Below are positions 1 to 8,938 of a DNA stretch of 64,000 nt, one piece after another. The stretch comes from Pseudomonadota bacterium (GTDB lineage Bacteria; Pseudomonadota; Gammaproteobacteria; UBA5335): the NCBI GenBank assembly GCA_002862435.1, contig PKDC01000052.1:41997-105996 (forward strand). The letters are read 5' to 3'. The notes beneath the pieces are model-generated. The model did no database searches, was not told where the DNA came from, and saw only the letters and a program-made list of their open reading frames with translations. How positions within the stretch are numbered: the stretch's first letter is position 1; the number at the start of each line of letters is the position of its first letter. The translations under genes and the position numbers were made by a program.

Positions 1-380
1 TAGGCCGGGTTGGGCACCAGCACGGAATCTCCGGGCCCCACCGTGGCCAGCGCCAGATGGGCCAGGCCTTCCTTGGAGCCGATGGTGACGATCACCTCGG
101 TCTGCGGATCGAGGTCGACCCCATAGCGGCGCTGGTACCAGTTTGCCATCGCCCGGCGCAGGCGCGGGATGCCGCGGGATTGGGAGTAGCGATGGGTGTC
201 GCCGCGCTGCACTGCTTCGACCAGTTTGTCCACAATATGCTGCGGCGTGGGCTGGTCGGGGTTGCCCATGCCAAAGTCGATGATATCCTCACCCCGGGCC
301 CGCGCGGCGTTCTTGAGTTCCGTCACAATGGCGAAAACATAGGGCGGCAAGCGTTGGATGCGGGGGAAATCTTCGATCAC
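1..380 (-). CDS. alaC: Alanine-type PLP aminotransferase, N-terminal part (cut by window edge)
   Basis: The reverse strand encodes the N-terminal ~126 residues of a class I/II PLP aminotransferase and runs off the left edge. The start reads [15 protein letters not shown], followed by [24 protein letters not shown] and [11 protein letters not shown]. These closely resemble E. coli AlaC (YfdZ), which makes alanine from pyruvate and glutamate in the cytoplasm. The PLP lysine lies outside the window. I chose GTG at 380 because homologues begin near this point; an upstream in-frame TTG is possible. LL-diaminopimelate aminotransferases are related, so substrate specificity is inferred. Confidence 0.8.
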   Translation of the reverse strand, partial: MIEDFPRIQRLPPYVFAIVTELKNAARARGEDIIDFGMGNPDQPTPQHIVDKLVEAVQRGDTHRYSQSRGIPRLRRAMANWYQRRYGVDLDPQTEVIVTIGSKEGLAHLALATVGPGDSVLVPNPA

Positions 381-491
381 TGGCGATGGTCCACGTGGAG
401 CCCGGCGTCGGGTACGGGCGAATTGTAAAACGATCAAACGTAATGATCGCACGTGCCACTGTCAATTGTTTTGCAGGGAGAAGCCACGACC

Positions 492-869
492 ATGAAGCTG
501 CACCAGGACAGCCCCTATGCCCTGAACCGGATTCGCGGCTATGGGCCAGCGGAGATCCGCGTCAACGACACCTTTTATCACCAAAGCCTGATCGTGGCGC
601 CGCAGGCATTGGAGCTGCACGATCTGCCCCACGCGCTTGCGCAGTTCGGCGCGCAGCATCTGGCGCGATTGCTCGCCCATGGGCCGGAAATCATTCTCCT
701 GGGTACGGGACCACGGTTGGCCTTTCCGCCCCGCGAACTGCTGCTCGACGCGCAGGCGCGGGGGGTGGGGATCGAGGTGATGGACACCGGCGCGGCCTGT
801 CGGACCTTCAATGTATTGCTGGCCGAAGACCGCGCCGTGGTCGCCTTGCTGCTGCTGGGGGAGGCGTGA
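492..869 (+). CDS. Mth938-like domain protein (DUF498/NDUFAF3 family)
   Basis: This 125-residue protein matches the Mth938-like fold, a small single-domain family related to the mitochondrial complex I assembly factor NDUFAF3. Typical stretches are IRGYGPAEIRVND near the N-terminus, ILLGTGPRLAFPP in the middle, and GIEVMDTGAACRTFNVLLAEDRAV near the end. The ATG at 492 follows AGGGAG at 475-480; an upstream GTG at 453 is less likely. It converges on rpoS with only four bases between the two stop codons. Its bacterial function is not established. Confidence 0.8.
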   Translation: MKLHQDSPYALNRIRGYGPAEIRVNDTFYHQSLIVAPQALELHDLPHALAQFGAQHLARLLAHGPEIILLGTGPRLAFPPRELLLDAQARGVGIEVMDTGAACRTFNVLLAEDRAVVALLLLGEA

Positions 870-873
870 GCGC

Positions 874-1878
874 CTAACCAAACAGCGTTTCGCCGTTCAA
901 ACCCTCGCTTTCGACGATGCGGCGCAGGTGCCCCAATGCTTCCACCTGGATCTGACGCACCCGTTCGCGGGTGAGCCCGATATCACGACCCACCTGTTCC
1001 AGGGTGGACCGTTCGTGCCCATTGAGCCCGAAGCGCCGCTCGACAACCTCCCGCTGTTTGGCGGACAGGCGTGCCAACCAGCCCGCCAGACCACGTTTCA
1101 GATCGGAGTTTTGCACGCAGACGGACGGATCGACACCGTTCTCATCGGGAATCGCATCCAATAGCGAGCGTTCATCTTCGCCCACCTGATGACCATTGAT
1201 CGAGGCGCTGCGTTCGTTGAGTCCCAACATGCGTTCCACGTCTCGCACCGGCCGCTCCACTTCGCGGGCAATTTCCTCCATGGAGGCCGTCCGGTGGGTG
1301 GATTGGCTGAGCTGCCGGCCTGTGCGCAGGTAGACGTTGATTTCCTTGATGACATGGATGGGCAGGCGCACGGTGCGGGTCTGGTTCATCAGTCCCCGCT
1401 CGATGGTCTGCCGAATCCACCAGGTGGCATAGGTCGAAAAACGATAGCCGAGTTCGGGATTGAACTTGCCCACTGCGTGGATCAGCCCCAGATTGCCTTC
1501 CTCGATCAGGTCGAGCAGGGGCAGCCCCCGGTTGAGATATCGGCGGGAGATCTTGACCACCAGGCGCAGGTTGCTTTCGATCATCCGCGCGCGCGACTTG
1601 GCGCAGCCCTGTTGGGCTTTGCGGGTAAAGAAAATTTCTTCTTCGGCGGTCAGTAACGGGGAATGGCCGATTTCATTCAGGTAAAGCCGAGTGAGGTCGA
1701 GCGATTTGACTTCATCGCTGCCCCAGGGCTCCGGTTGGACCAGCTCCTCATCGACCAGGTCAAGGGGGGCAGCCTGGGCCTCGCAGGGTTCGCCATCCCC
1801 GCTGGCTTCGCTTTCGAACAACAGATGGGCGGGGGCATCCAGTTCAGCCCATTCAATGTGAGCGTTGACATCATCCAT
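874..1878 (-). CDS. rpoS: RNA polymerase sigma factor RpoS (sigma-38)
   Basis: This 334-residue sigma-70 family protein (E. coli RpoS is 330) directs stationary-phase and stress transcription. Region 1.2 reads [22 protein letters not shown]. Region 2 carries [30 protein letters not shown] and [16 protein letters not shown], split here for length. The C-terminal helix-turn-helix ([19 protein letters not shown]) is intact. The ATG at 1878 has a strong AGGAGGA site at 1884-1890, so a longer in-frame reading from 1962 is rejected. It lies 80 bp downstream of nlpD; in enterics the main rpoS promoter is inside nlpD, which may hold here too. Confidence 0.95.
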   Translation of the reverse strand: MDDVNAHIEWAELDAPAHLLFESEASGDGEPCEAQAAPLDLVDEELVQPEPWGSDEVKSLDLTRLYLNEIGHSPLLTAEEEIFFTRKAQQGCAKSRARMIESNLRLVVKISRRYLNRGLPLLDLIEEGNLGLIHAVGKFNPELGYRFSTYATWWIRQTIERGLMNQTRTVRLPIHVIKEINVYLRTGRQLSQSTHRTASMEEIAREVERPVRDVERMLGLNERSASINGHQVGEDERSLLDAIPDENGVDPSVCVQNSDLKRGLAGWLARLSAKQREVVERRFGLNGHERSTLEQVGRDIGLTRERVRQIQVEALGHLRRIVESEGLNGETLFG

Positions 1879-1958
1879 GATGGTCCTCCTTCGAGGGTCT
1901 CCTCGGTTTTCACGCAAACCTGAAGACGCCGAAAGATAGAGACCAGACTCGCTACCCC

Positions 1959-2702
1959 TCAACGGGCCGGCAGATACCGCAAGGGATCAACCGGTTGCCC
2001 GTTGTAGCGAATCTCGAAATGCAAGCTGGGTCGACGATCGGGGCCTGTGCCCATTTCGGCGATCTCCTGGCCAGCCTGCACGGTGTCTCCTTCCTTCACA
2101 TACAACGTCCTGTTGTATGCGTACGCGCTCAGGTAGTTATTGTTGTGCTTGATGATCATAAGCTCGCCGTAACCCTTGAGTCCACTCCCCGCGTAGGCGA
2201 CCCGGCCGTCACTCACGGCGCGGATCTTGGTGCCCACCGCGCCGCCGATGTCGATGCCCTTATTGCCCCCGTCACCCTCGAAAAGTTCCAGCAGTGGCCC
2301 ATCGACTGGCCAGCGCCAGGTAATGCCTGAGGCAGCGGCTTCCGAGCCCTGCAGACCGGGCTGAAGCGCGCCAAAGGGCACCCTCAGGCGTTGGCCGACA
2401 TGGATCAGATCGGGATTGCTGATGCGGTTCCATCTCGCCAGATCCTCTGGGCTGACGCCGTAGCGGGCTGCGATGTTTTTCAGCGTATCTCCCGCTTTCA
2501 CGGTATGCGTCCGCCATTGCGTCGGCTCGGTGGCAGCGGCGGGCGCCCGCGGAGTCGGGGGTGGGACGGGTTTGGACGGTGCGGTGGGTTCGGGCCAGTT
2601 CAGCGCCCCGGCGCACCCGGCCAGCCAGAGGGTGAGCATCAGCACGAGGTACGGCGCATGACGTCGGCGCGTGGATTTCCGGCGAACGTGAGTTTCCTCC
2701 AT
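1959..2702 (-). CDS. nlpD: Murein hydrolase activator NlpD (LysM + degenerate M23 lipoprotein)
   Basis: This 247-residue lipoprotein has a lipobox LAGC (lipidated Cys30), a proline-rich linker, a LysM domain (about residues 64-108) and an M23/LytM domain (about 140-245). The LytM site is degenerate: NKGID stands where active enzymes have HxGxD, and SAYAYN replaces the YxHL-type motif, while LHFEIR is kept. This is the pattern of NlpD, which activates the amidase AmiC at the septum rather than cutting murein itself. It sits 8 bp after yqaA and just before rpoS. Confidence 0.92.
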   Translation of the reverse strand: MEETHVRRKSTRRRHAPYLVLMLTLWLAGCAGALNWPEPTAPSKPVPPPTPRAPAAATEPTQWRTHTVKAGDTLKNIAARYGVSPEDLARWNRISNPDLIHVGQRLRVPFGALQPGLQGSEAAASGITWRWPVDGPLLELFEGDGGNKGIDIGGAVGTKIRAVSDGRVAYAGSGLKGYGELMIIKHNNNYLSAYAYNRTLYVKEGDTVQAGQEIAEMGTGPDRRPSLHFEIRYNGQPVDPLRYLPAR

Positions 2703-2709
2703 GGCCGTC

Positions 2710-3282
2710 CTAAAGAATGAGGTAAATCAACGCCGTGCTTCCCACAAGGCCCCAGCCGATCCATTCCATGGAACGGCGCACCGTGTCCTGCATGCGGGGC
2801 CCCAGGCGGGACACCAGCAGCGCTTCCAGATAGAAACGTCCGCCTCGCCCGATGAGCGAGGCCAGGATAAAGGGAAGCAGCGGCATGGCCATGAAGCCCG
2901 ATGCGATGGTAAAGAGTTTGTAGGGGATCGGCGAGAAGCCGGCGAGAAAGACGATCCAGATGCCCCAGTCGCGATACAGCGCCTGGACATGAAGCCAAGT
3001 CTGCCCATATCCCGCCTGCTCGATCAGCGGGATCGCAGCATCGATGGCGAAATAGCCCAGGGCATAGCCCAGGACGCCACCCAGCACCGAGCACAGCGTG
3101 GTGAGGGTGGCCAGTTGCCAGGCCCGCCGCGGTTCGGCGAGCACCATAGGCATCAGCATCACGTCCGGCGGAATGGGGAAGAAGGAGGATTCCGCCACGC
3201 TCACCGCGCCGAGGTACCACGGCGCATGACGATGGCTGGCGGCGCGAATCATGGCGTCGTACAGACGGGTAAACGGTTTCAT
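2710..3282 (-). CDS. yqaA: YqaA family membrane protein (VTT/DedA-like)
   Basis: This 190-residue polytopic protein belongs to the SNARE-associated/VTT (DedA) superfamily, YqaA branch. The diagnostic parts are the ESSFFPIPPDVML re-entrant segment (about 31-43) and the second GFSPIPYKLFTIASG segment. DedA relatives are linked to lipid-carrier flipping and membrane homeostasis; the YqaA substrate is unknown. Its ATG overlaps the pcm stop as ATGA, and nlpD follows after 8 bp, so pcm-yqaA-nlpD are probably cotranscribed. Confidence 0.85.
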   Translation of the reverse strand: MKPFTRLYDAMIRAASHRHAPWYLGAVSVAESSFFPIPPDVMLMPMVLAEPRRAWQLATLTTLCSVLGGVLGYALGYFAIDAAIPLIEQAGYGQTWLHVQALYRDWGIWIVFLAGFSPIPYKLFTIASGFMAMPLLPFILASLIGRGGRFYLEALLVSRLGPRMQDTVRRSMEWIGWGLVGSTALIYLIL

Positions 3283-3911
3283 CCAACGCCTTCCTTCAGG
3301 GGGACGAAGTGCACCATTTCAAGGACGCTCTCCTGGATGCCAACGGCGGTGCGGGTGTAGCGCATTAGACGCTGCTGCAATCCGCTGCCGACCGGGATCA
3401 CGACGGGCCCATCAATCTTCACTTGCGCCAGCAAGGATTCCGGCACTTCGTTCGGAGCTGCTGCCACCAGGATCGCATCATAGGGTGCATGCGCTGGCCA
3501 ACCCCAATGCCCGTCACTGTGGTGAAAGTCAACGTTGCGAATGCGCATTCGGCCCAGCAGCTGGCGGGCCTGCTCCAGCAAGGGCGCAATGCGCTCCACG
3601 CTATAGACTTGGGGAACCAAGGCCGCCAGCAGCGCGGTCTGGTAGCCTGAGCCGGTGCCCACCTCCAGTACCCGCTCGGGAATCCCGTTCTGCAGCAGCG
3701 CTTCAGTCATGCGCGCCACCATGTAGGGCTGGGAAATCGTCTGTCCAAAGCCGATGGGCAGCGCCAGATCCTCGTAGGCGCGGCTGGCCAGGGCCTCTTC
3801 AATGAAGAGATGGCGCGGCATGCGGGCCATCAGCGCCAGTACGCGCGGGTCCTGAATGCCGCGCGCCTCCAGCCGCTCCACCATGCGCTTACGGGTGCGC
3901 TGGGAGGTCAT
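3279..3911 (-). CDS. pcm: Protein-L-isoaspartate O-methyltransferase
   Basis: This SAM-dependent methyltransferase repairs isoaspartyl residues in aged proteins. The chosen frame gives 210 residues (E. coli Pcm is 208). Visible are LPIGFGQTISQPYMVARMTE, motif I VLEVGTGSGY at 81-90, and the C-terminal VHFVPL. I start at ATG 3911 (MTSQRTRKRM), where homologues commonly begin; GTG 3962 would overlap surE by 25 bp. The surE-pcm pairing is conserved and links damage repair to stationary phase, in keeping with rpoS downstream. Confidence 0.9.
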   Translation of the reverse strand: MTSQRTRKRMVERLEARGIQDPRVLALMARMPRHLFIEEALASRAYEDLALPIGFGQTISQPYMVARMTEALLQNGIPERVLEVGTGSGYQTALLAALVPQVYSVERIAPLLEQARQLLGRMRIRNVDFHHSDGHWGWPAHAPYDAILVAAAPNEVPESLLAQVKIDGPVVIPVGSGLQQRLMRYTRTAVGIQESVLEMVHFVPLKEGVG

Positions 3912-3937
3912 GCCGCTGCCGCGCAGCGTGGTCTCGC

Positions 3938-4693
3938 TCACCGATTCAGTCCGGTCAACCACTGACCCACGGTATCGATGCCCGTATATTGGGTCAGGTC
4001 CACCTGCACGGGGGTGATGGATACGCGCTTATGGGCCACGGCATGAAAATCCGTGCCCGGTCCGGCGTCCGCTTCCCCGCCCGCCGGGCCAATCCAGTAA
4101 ATCGGCAGGCCGCGCGGATCGCGCGAGCAGATCACCCCTTCCGCCCGATGGCGCCGTCCCAGCCGGGTCGCCGCGTAGCCTTCCAGTTCCTCGAACGGCA
4201 CATCCGGCACGTTCACGTTGAGGATAGTGTCGGCCGGCAGCGGCGTGTGGGCGAGGCGCTGGATCAATTGGGCGGCCACCCGCGCCGCGCAGGCGTAATG
4301 CCGGCAGGCCTCGCCCATGAGGGAAATCGCCATCGCCGGATAGCCCAGCGAGCGGCCCTCGATGGCGGCGGCGACGGTGCCGGAATAGAGCACATCGTCG
4401 CCCATGTTCGCGCCGGCATTGATGCCGGAGACCACCATGTCGGGGGTATGGTCGAGCAGGCCGGTAATAGCCAGATGCACCGAGTCGGTGGGTGTGCCGT
4501 CGACGCAGTAAACGGCTTCATCGCCGTGGCGGGTCACCCGCAGGGGGCGGCTCAGGGTCAGGGAATGGCTGGCTCCACTGCGGTTGCGATCCGGCGCGAC
4601 CACCACCACCTCCGCAAACAGGGCGAGTTCTTGGTGCAGTGCGCGCAGGCCGGGCGCCTGGCAGCCATCGTCGTTGCTCAACAAAATGCGCAC
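3938..4693 (-). CDS. surE: 5'/3'-nucleotidase SurE
   Basis: This 251-residue metal-dependent phosphatase dephosphorylates nucleoside monophosphates and short polyphosphates. The metal site is clear: NDDG with Asp8 and Asp9 at the N-terminus, the Ser in RNRSGASHS, and the Asn in [11 protein letters not shown]. The length fits the family. It is the first gene of the reverse-strand surE-pcm-yqaA-nlpD-rpoS run, divergent from the Smr gene across a 128-bp gap. Confidence 0.95.
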   Translation of the reverse strand: MRILLSNDDGCQAPGLRALHQELALFAEVVVVAPDRNRSGASHSLTLSRPLRVTRHGDEAVYCVDGTPTDSVHLAITGLLDHTPDMVVSGINAGANMGDDVLYSGTVAAAIEGRSLGYPAMAISLMGEACRHYACAARVAAQLIQRLAHTPLPADTILNVNVPDVPFEELEGYAATRLGRRHRAEGVICSRDPRGLPIYWIGPAGGEADAGPGTDFHAVAHKRVSITPVQVDLTQYTGIDTVGQWLTGLNR

Positions 4694-4821
4694 GGTCAGT
4701 GTCCCATGGTGGGCAGGAAAGTCCGGGGCATACGGTTACCCCGGTGTCCGGTTGCGATGGGATGACACTATACTGGAAGCCCCATTGCGGCCGGTAGCGC
4801 CTCGCGCGCGGGAGAACAATC

Positions 4822-5370
4822 ATGGCGGAGCCCTCCAAGCCTGCGGCAGTCGACGAGGCCGGCTTGTTCCGCCAGGCGATGGCCGATGTCACGCCGCTGC
4901 CGCAAAACCGGCCATTGCCGACTGCGCCGCGGCCCCCGCCCAGGGCGCTGTTCCGCCTGGCTGACGAGGCCGCCGTCTTGCAACAATTGCTCCACGGGCC
5001 GGATGATCCTGACTTGGAGTCGGGCGAGGACTTGCGCTACCTGCGCCCAGGGGTTTCTGAACAACTGCTGCGGCAGTTGCGTCGCGGCCGCTACACCATC
5101 CAGGCCGAGATGGATCTGCACGGCCTGAACCGGCAGCAGGCGCGCGAGGAACTCAATGCGTTTCTTCAGGAATGCCGGACGCTCGACCTGCGTTGCGTGC
5201 GCATTATCCATGGCAAGGGCCGCAGTTCCCCCCACGGTCGGGGAGTGCTCAAGGCTGCGGTCAACGGCTGGCTGACCCGCTGTGACCAGGTGCTGGCGTT
5301 TTGTTCCGCGCGCCCGGCCGATGGGGGGACCGGTGCGATCTACGTGTTGCTCCGGCGCGCCAAAGGCTGA
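4822..5370 (+). CDS. Smr domain protein (SmrA/YdaL-like)
   Basis: This 182-residue protein has a low-complexity Pro-rich N-terminal half and a C-terminal Smr domain. The two signature motifs are DLHG at 98-101 and HGKG at 130-133, followed by the usual WL..C..VLAF...G...VLLRR end. Smr domains of the MutS2/SmrB type bind or nick nucleic acid, and several bacterial ones act on stalled ribosomes or mRNA. The target here is unknown. A TATACT -10-like hexamer lies at 4769-4774, without a convincing -35. Confidence 0.8.
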   Translation: MAEPSKPAAVDEAGLFRQAMADVTPLPQNRPLPTAPRPPPRALFRLADEAAVLQQLLHGPDDPDLESGEDLRYLRPGVSEQLLRQLRRGRYTIQAEMDLHGLNRQQAREELNAFLQECRTLDLRCVRIIHGKGRSSPHGRGVLKAAVNGWLTRCDQVLAFCSARPADGGTGAIYVLLRRAKG

Positions 5371-5376
5371 CGGGTT

Positions 5377-7200
5377 TCAACCGGCGGCCTGGGACTCCAG
5401 CGCTTCCCAGCGGGCATAGGTGCCGGCCAGTTCGGTTTCCAGATCCTTGAGCGCCTGCGTGTCGGTGGCGATGGCCATGGGATCGCGCCGATAGAAGGCC
5501 GGGTCCGCCATGCGCGCATTCAAGGCGGCTTGGGCCGCTTCCAGCGTTTCGATGCGCTTGGGGAGATTCTGGCGTTCCCGTTCATCCTTGTAGCTGAGTT
5601 TGCGTTTGGGCGCTGCGGGGATGTCGGCCGGTTGAGTCGTCGCCGCGGCTTTTGACGAGGGCGTCGATCCGGGCGTTGTCCGTCGCGCCCGGCCGGCCTG
5701 ACTCTGCCGCATGGCGTCGCTGTAGCCGCCGACATATTCCTCCACTTGGCCATTTCCTTCGAACACGATGCAACTGCCCACCACCCGATCCAGGAATTCC
5801 CGGTCGTGGCTCACCGCCAGCAAGGTGCCGTCGTAGGCCACCAGGCGCGCTTCCAGCAGCTCCAGGGTCTCCACATCCAGGTCATTGGTGGGTTCGTCCA
5901 GCACCAGCAGGTTGGCCGGGCGGGCGAAGAGCTGGGCCAGCAGCAACCGGTTGCGCTCACCGCCGGAGAGCTTGGCAATGGGCGCGCGCGCCTGTTCGGG
6001 AGAGAACAGGAAATCCTGAAGGTAGCCGATCACATGGCGGCTGCGGCCGTTGACGGTGACGGTGTCTTTGCCGCCGCCCACCACGTCCACCGGACGCTCG
6101 CTGTCGTTCAGATCCGCCCGCAACTGATCGAAGTAGGCCACCTCCAGCCGGGTTCCATGGCGGATGCGGCCGTGCTGGGGTTCCAGCTCTCCCAGAAGGA
6201 TGCGCAGCAAAGTCGTCTTGCCGCAGCCATTGGGACCGACGATGCCGACCTTGTCGCCACGCAGCAGCGTGGTGGAAAAATCCCGGATCAGGGGGCGCTG
6301 GTCGGTGAAACCGTGGCTGATGCCGTCCAGTTCCGCCACCAGCCGGCCCGAGGGCGCAGCCGTTTCCAGTTCGATGCGTGCCTGGCCGGTCTGTGCGCGC
6401 CGTTGGGTGCGCTGTTGGCGCAGCGCTTCGAGTGCTCGCACCCGACCCTCGTTGCGGGTGCGGCGGGCCTTGATGCCCTGGCGAATCCAGCTTTCCTCCT
6501 GCGCCAGATGCTTGTCAAACAGGGCGCTGTGCCGGTCCTCCACGGCCAGGGCGGCTTCCCGGCCATCGAGGTAGCGGTCCAGATCGCCGGGCCAGCACGT
6601 CAGTTTTCCTCGGTCCAGATGCAGGATGCCGTTGGCGAGGCGGCGGATGAAGCGACGGTCGTGAGAAATGAACAGCAGGCAGCCTTTGAAGCGCTGCAGC
6701 AGCAGATCCTCCAGCCACTCAATCTGGACGGGGTCCAGATGGTTGGTGGGCTCATCAAGGAGTAACAGATCCGGCTCGCAGGCCAAGGCCCGCGCCAACA
6801 GCACCCGGCGTTTCATGCCGCCGGACAGGGCGGCAAAGTCGGCTTCGGGGTCGACGCCCATTTCGGTGAGCCAGCGCTCGACCTGCCATGACGCTCCACT
6901 GGCGGCGTGATCCGCTGTGGCTGTTCCACCGATGGATCCTTGTGCAACCTCGGCCACGCTGCCGGCCAGTTGGGTTGGGATTTCCTGGGGCAGTAGCGCC
7001 ACCCGCGTGCCGGATTGCAACCGCCGCTCGCCCGCGTCGGGGAGGAGATCGCCGGCGATCAGTCGCAGCAGGGAGGTTTTGCCGGCACCGTTACGGCCGA
7101 GCAGGGCCAGGCGTTCGCCGGCTTCAAGAGTGAGCTCGGCCTTCTCCAAAAGGACGGGTCCGCCCAGGCGAAGGTCGATGTTGCGCAGGGATAGGAGCAT
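5377..7200 (-). CDS. uup: ABC-F family ATPase, Uup-like
   Basis: This 607-residue soluble protein has two ATP-binding cassettes and no membrane segments. Walker A motifs are GRNGAGKT (35-42) and GPNGCGKT (about 322-329), with signatures LSGGMKRR and LSGGERNR. The interdomain linker is charged, and the C-terminus (about 520-607) is a Lys/Arg/Glu-rich coiled coil typical of Uup. ABC-F proteins act on the ribosome; Uup also affects transposon excision and branched DNA. ATG 7200 is preferred to an upstream in-frame start at 7254 because LSLRNIDLRLGG is the usual beginning. Confidence 0.88.
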   Translation of the reverse strand: MLLSLRNIDLRLGGPVLLEKAELTLEAGERLALLGRNGAGKTSLLRLIAGDLLPDAGERRLQSGTRVALLPQEIPTQLAGSVAEVAQGSIGGTATADHAASGASWQVERWLTEMGVDPEADFAALSGGMKRRVLLARALACEPDLLLLDEPTNHLDPVQIEWLEDLLLQRFKGCLLFISHDRRFIRRLANGILHLDRGKLTCWPGDLDRYLDGREAALAVEDRHSALFDKHLAQEESWIRQGIKARRTRNEGRVRALEALRQQRTQRRAQTGQARIELETAAPSGRLVAELDGISHGFTDQRPLIRDFSTTLLRGDKVGIVGPNGCGKTTLLRILLGELEPQHGRIRHGTRLEVAYFDQLRADLNDSERPVDVVGGGKDTVTVNGRSRHVIGYLQDFLFSPEQARAPIAKLSGGERNRLLLAQLFARPANLLVLDEPTNDLDVETLELLEARLVAYDGTLLAVSHDREFLDRVVGSCIVFEGNGQVEEYVGGYSDAMRQSQAGRARRTTPGSTPSSKAAATTQPADIPAAPKRKLSYKDERERQNLPKRIETLEAAQAALNARMADPAFYRRDPMAIATDTQALKDLETELAGTYARWEALESQAAG

Positions 7201-7291
7201 GGGGATTCGATAGGGGAGTAAAGAGCCTAGTTTAACCCGCCCTTGGATGCGCATGCCGTGGCATGGCCATGCGGTAGAGGAACACCCACCC

Positions 7292-7320
7292 TTGCAAAGT
7301 TAATGAGAATGATTATATTT
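7292..7320 (+). promoter_or_regulatory. Fur-box promoter of the siderophore operon
   Basis: A -35-like TTGCAA (7292-7297) and a -10-like TATATT (7314-7319) are 16 bp apart. The interval TAATGAGAATGATTATATTT (7301-7320) resembles the Fur consensus GATAATGATAATCATTATC. A repressor bound there would cover the -10, so iron-repressed transcription of dfoJ from 7361 is expected. This is sequence inference only. Confidence 0.7.
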
Positions 7321-7360
7321 TAGATTCATTGGTCGGTTGGGGTGATATTCGGGAGATGAG

Positions 7361-8938
7361 ATGTCCAGAGGAAAGCCAGCCCATGTATTCGCAGAACATC
7401 GCCGACTAGCAGACGCCGATGACATCCGGAACCACCTGTTCAATGGGAAGAATGCTGACACATTCGCCGAGACAAGCCTGAAAACGGTTCGACTGCTGAG
7501 CGAGCGAATGACGCTCGTCGAGCGGCCTTTTTCGGGCATCCTGCCGGCCGAGCTTGCCGCAACGTTTGACGGCCTGGCGCTCGATCAGCCTTTGGATTCT
7601 TTCGATGCGGCACTTGCAGAACTCGATGGTCTGTACCTGCGTGATGCAGTTTATTTCCATCATCCGCGCTATATGGCGCATTTGAATTGTCCCATTGCCT
7701 GCCCGGCAGTGGCGGCCGAGCTTATTGCCGCGGCGGTGAACTCGTCAGTAGACACCTGGGATCAAAGTGCCGGGGCTACGCTGATCGAGCAGCGTCTTAT
7801 CGAATGGACCGGCCGACGCATCGGGTTTGTGGGCGGTCAGGCAGACGGCGTATTCACCAGCGGGGGCACTCAGTCGAACCTGATGGCGTTGCTGCTGGCG
7901 CGGGACAACTATTGCCTGAAATATTTGAATGGGCATAGTGTTCAACGACTTGGATTGCCGGTCCAGGCCGGTCGATTCCGGATTCTGGCTTCTCGCCTGG
8001 CCCATTTCAGCCTGCAAAAAGCCGCATCCGTCCTCGGTCTGGGGGCTGATGCGATTGTGCCGGTCGACTGCGACGCGAACTACGGCATGTCGCCGGCTGC
8101 GCTGCAAGCCGCCATCGATGACTGTCGCCATTTGGGTCACATCCCCATCGCCGTGGTGGCGACATTGGGCACGACCGATTTTGGCAGTATCGACCCCATT
8201 GCCGATCTGGCGCCCATCTGCCGTCTGGAAGGACTCTGGCTGCATGCCGATGCGGCCTACGGCTGCGGGTTGCTCGTCTCGCGCAAATATCGCGAACTTA
8301 TCGCCGGTATCGAGCAGGCCGACTCGACCACGGTGGACTTCCACAAATCCTTCATGCAGCCGGTCAGTTGCAGTGCCTTTCTGGTCAAGAATCGGGCGCA
8401 CCTGGCCTGTCTGACCTACCACGCCGATTACCTCAATCCGCTCAGCCAAGCCCGGGAGAACACGCCGAACCTGGTCTGCAAAAGCTTGCAGACCACCCGG
8501 CGCTTCGATGCCCTGAAGCTGTGGATGACTTTGCGTGTGCTCGGGCCAGACAAGCTGGGCGAGGCGTTCGATGTCGTCATTGATCTGGCGCGGGACACCC
8601 ATCTCCTGCTCGAACGGGACAATGATATCGAGGTGTTGCACCGACCGATGCTCAGCACGCTGCTGTTCCGCTACAGGCCGGTCGGCGTGGCGGAGCCGAA
8701 GCTGCTCGACGATCTCAATAGCGCAATTCGCAAGATGATGATGCGTGAGGGGCAGGCACTCATTGCCGCGACTCGGGAAGGAGGGCGGTGCTACCTGAAA
8801 TTAACTCTGCTCAATCCTGACACAACGCTTATGGATATCCAGGCGGTTGTGGATTTGGTGCGCCGCTACGGCCAGGGCTGGCTGCAGGCGCGTTCCTGTG
8901 AACCAGAAGCGCTTATCCGCCTTACCGAGGCGAATTGA
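7361..8938 (+). CDS. dfoJ: PLP-dependent diamine-forming decarboxylase of siderophore synthesis (DfoJ/DesA-type)
   Basis: This 525-residue group II PLP decarboxylase resembles diaminobutyrate/lysine decarboxylases of hydroxamate siderophore clusters. The substrate and PLP regions are visible: YFHHPRYMAHLNCP, TSGGTQSNLMALL, LHADAAYG and the Schiff-base lysine K329 in DFHKSF. In desferrioxamine pathways the enzyme turns lysine into cadaverine; ornithine to putrescine is an alternative. It is the first gene of the operon. RBS GGGAG (7351-7355) lies 5 bp before the ATG, and its TGA is followed at once by the ATG of dfoA. Confidence 0.8.
   Translation: MSRGKPAHVFAEHRRLADADDIRNHLFNGKNADTFAETSLKTVRLLSERMTLVERPFSGILPAELAATFDGLALDQPLDSFDAALAELDGLYLRDAVYFHHPRYMAHLNCPIACPAVAAELIAAAVNSSVDTWDQSAGATLIEQRLIEWTGRRIGFVGGQADGVFTSGGTQSNLMALLLARDNYCLKYLNGHSVQRLGLPVQAGRFRILASRLAHFSLQKAASVLGLGADAIVPVDCDANYGMSPAALQAAIDDCRHLGHIPIAVVATLGTTDFGSIDPIADLAPICRLEGLWLHADAAYGCGLLVSRKYRELIAGIEQADSTTVDFHKSFMQPVSCSAFLVKNRAHLACLTYHADYLNPLSQARENTPNLVCKSLQTTRRFDALKLWMTLRVLGPDKLGEAFDVVIDLARDTHLLLERDNDIEVLHRPMLSTLLFRYRPVGVAEPKLLDDLNSAIRKMMMREGQALIAATREGGRCYLKLTLLNPDTTLMDIQAVVDLVRRYGQGWLQARSCEPEALIRLTEAN

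Noticed and set aside
5746-6765. A 339-codon forward frame over the ABC-F gene
   Set aside because: It is antisense to both ATPase cassettes, has no start signal and shows no domain.
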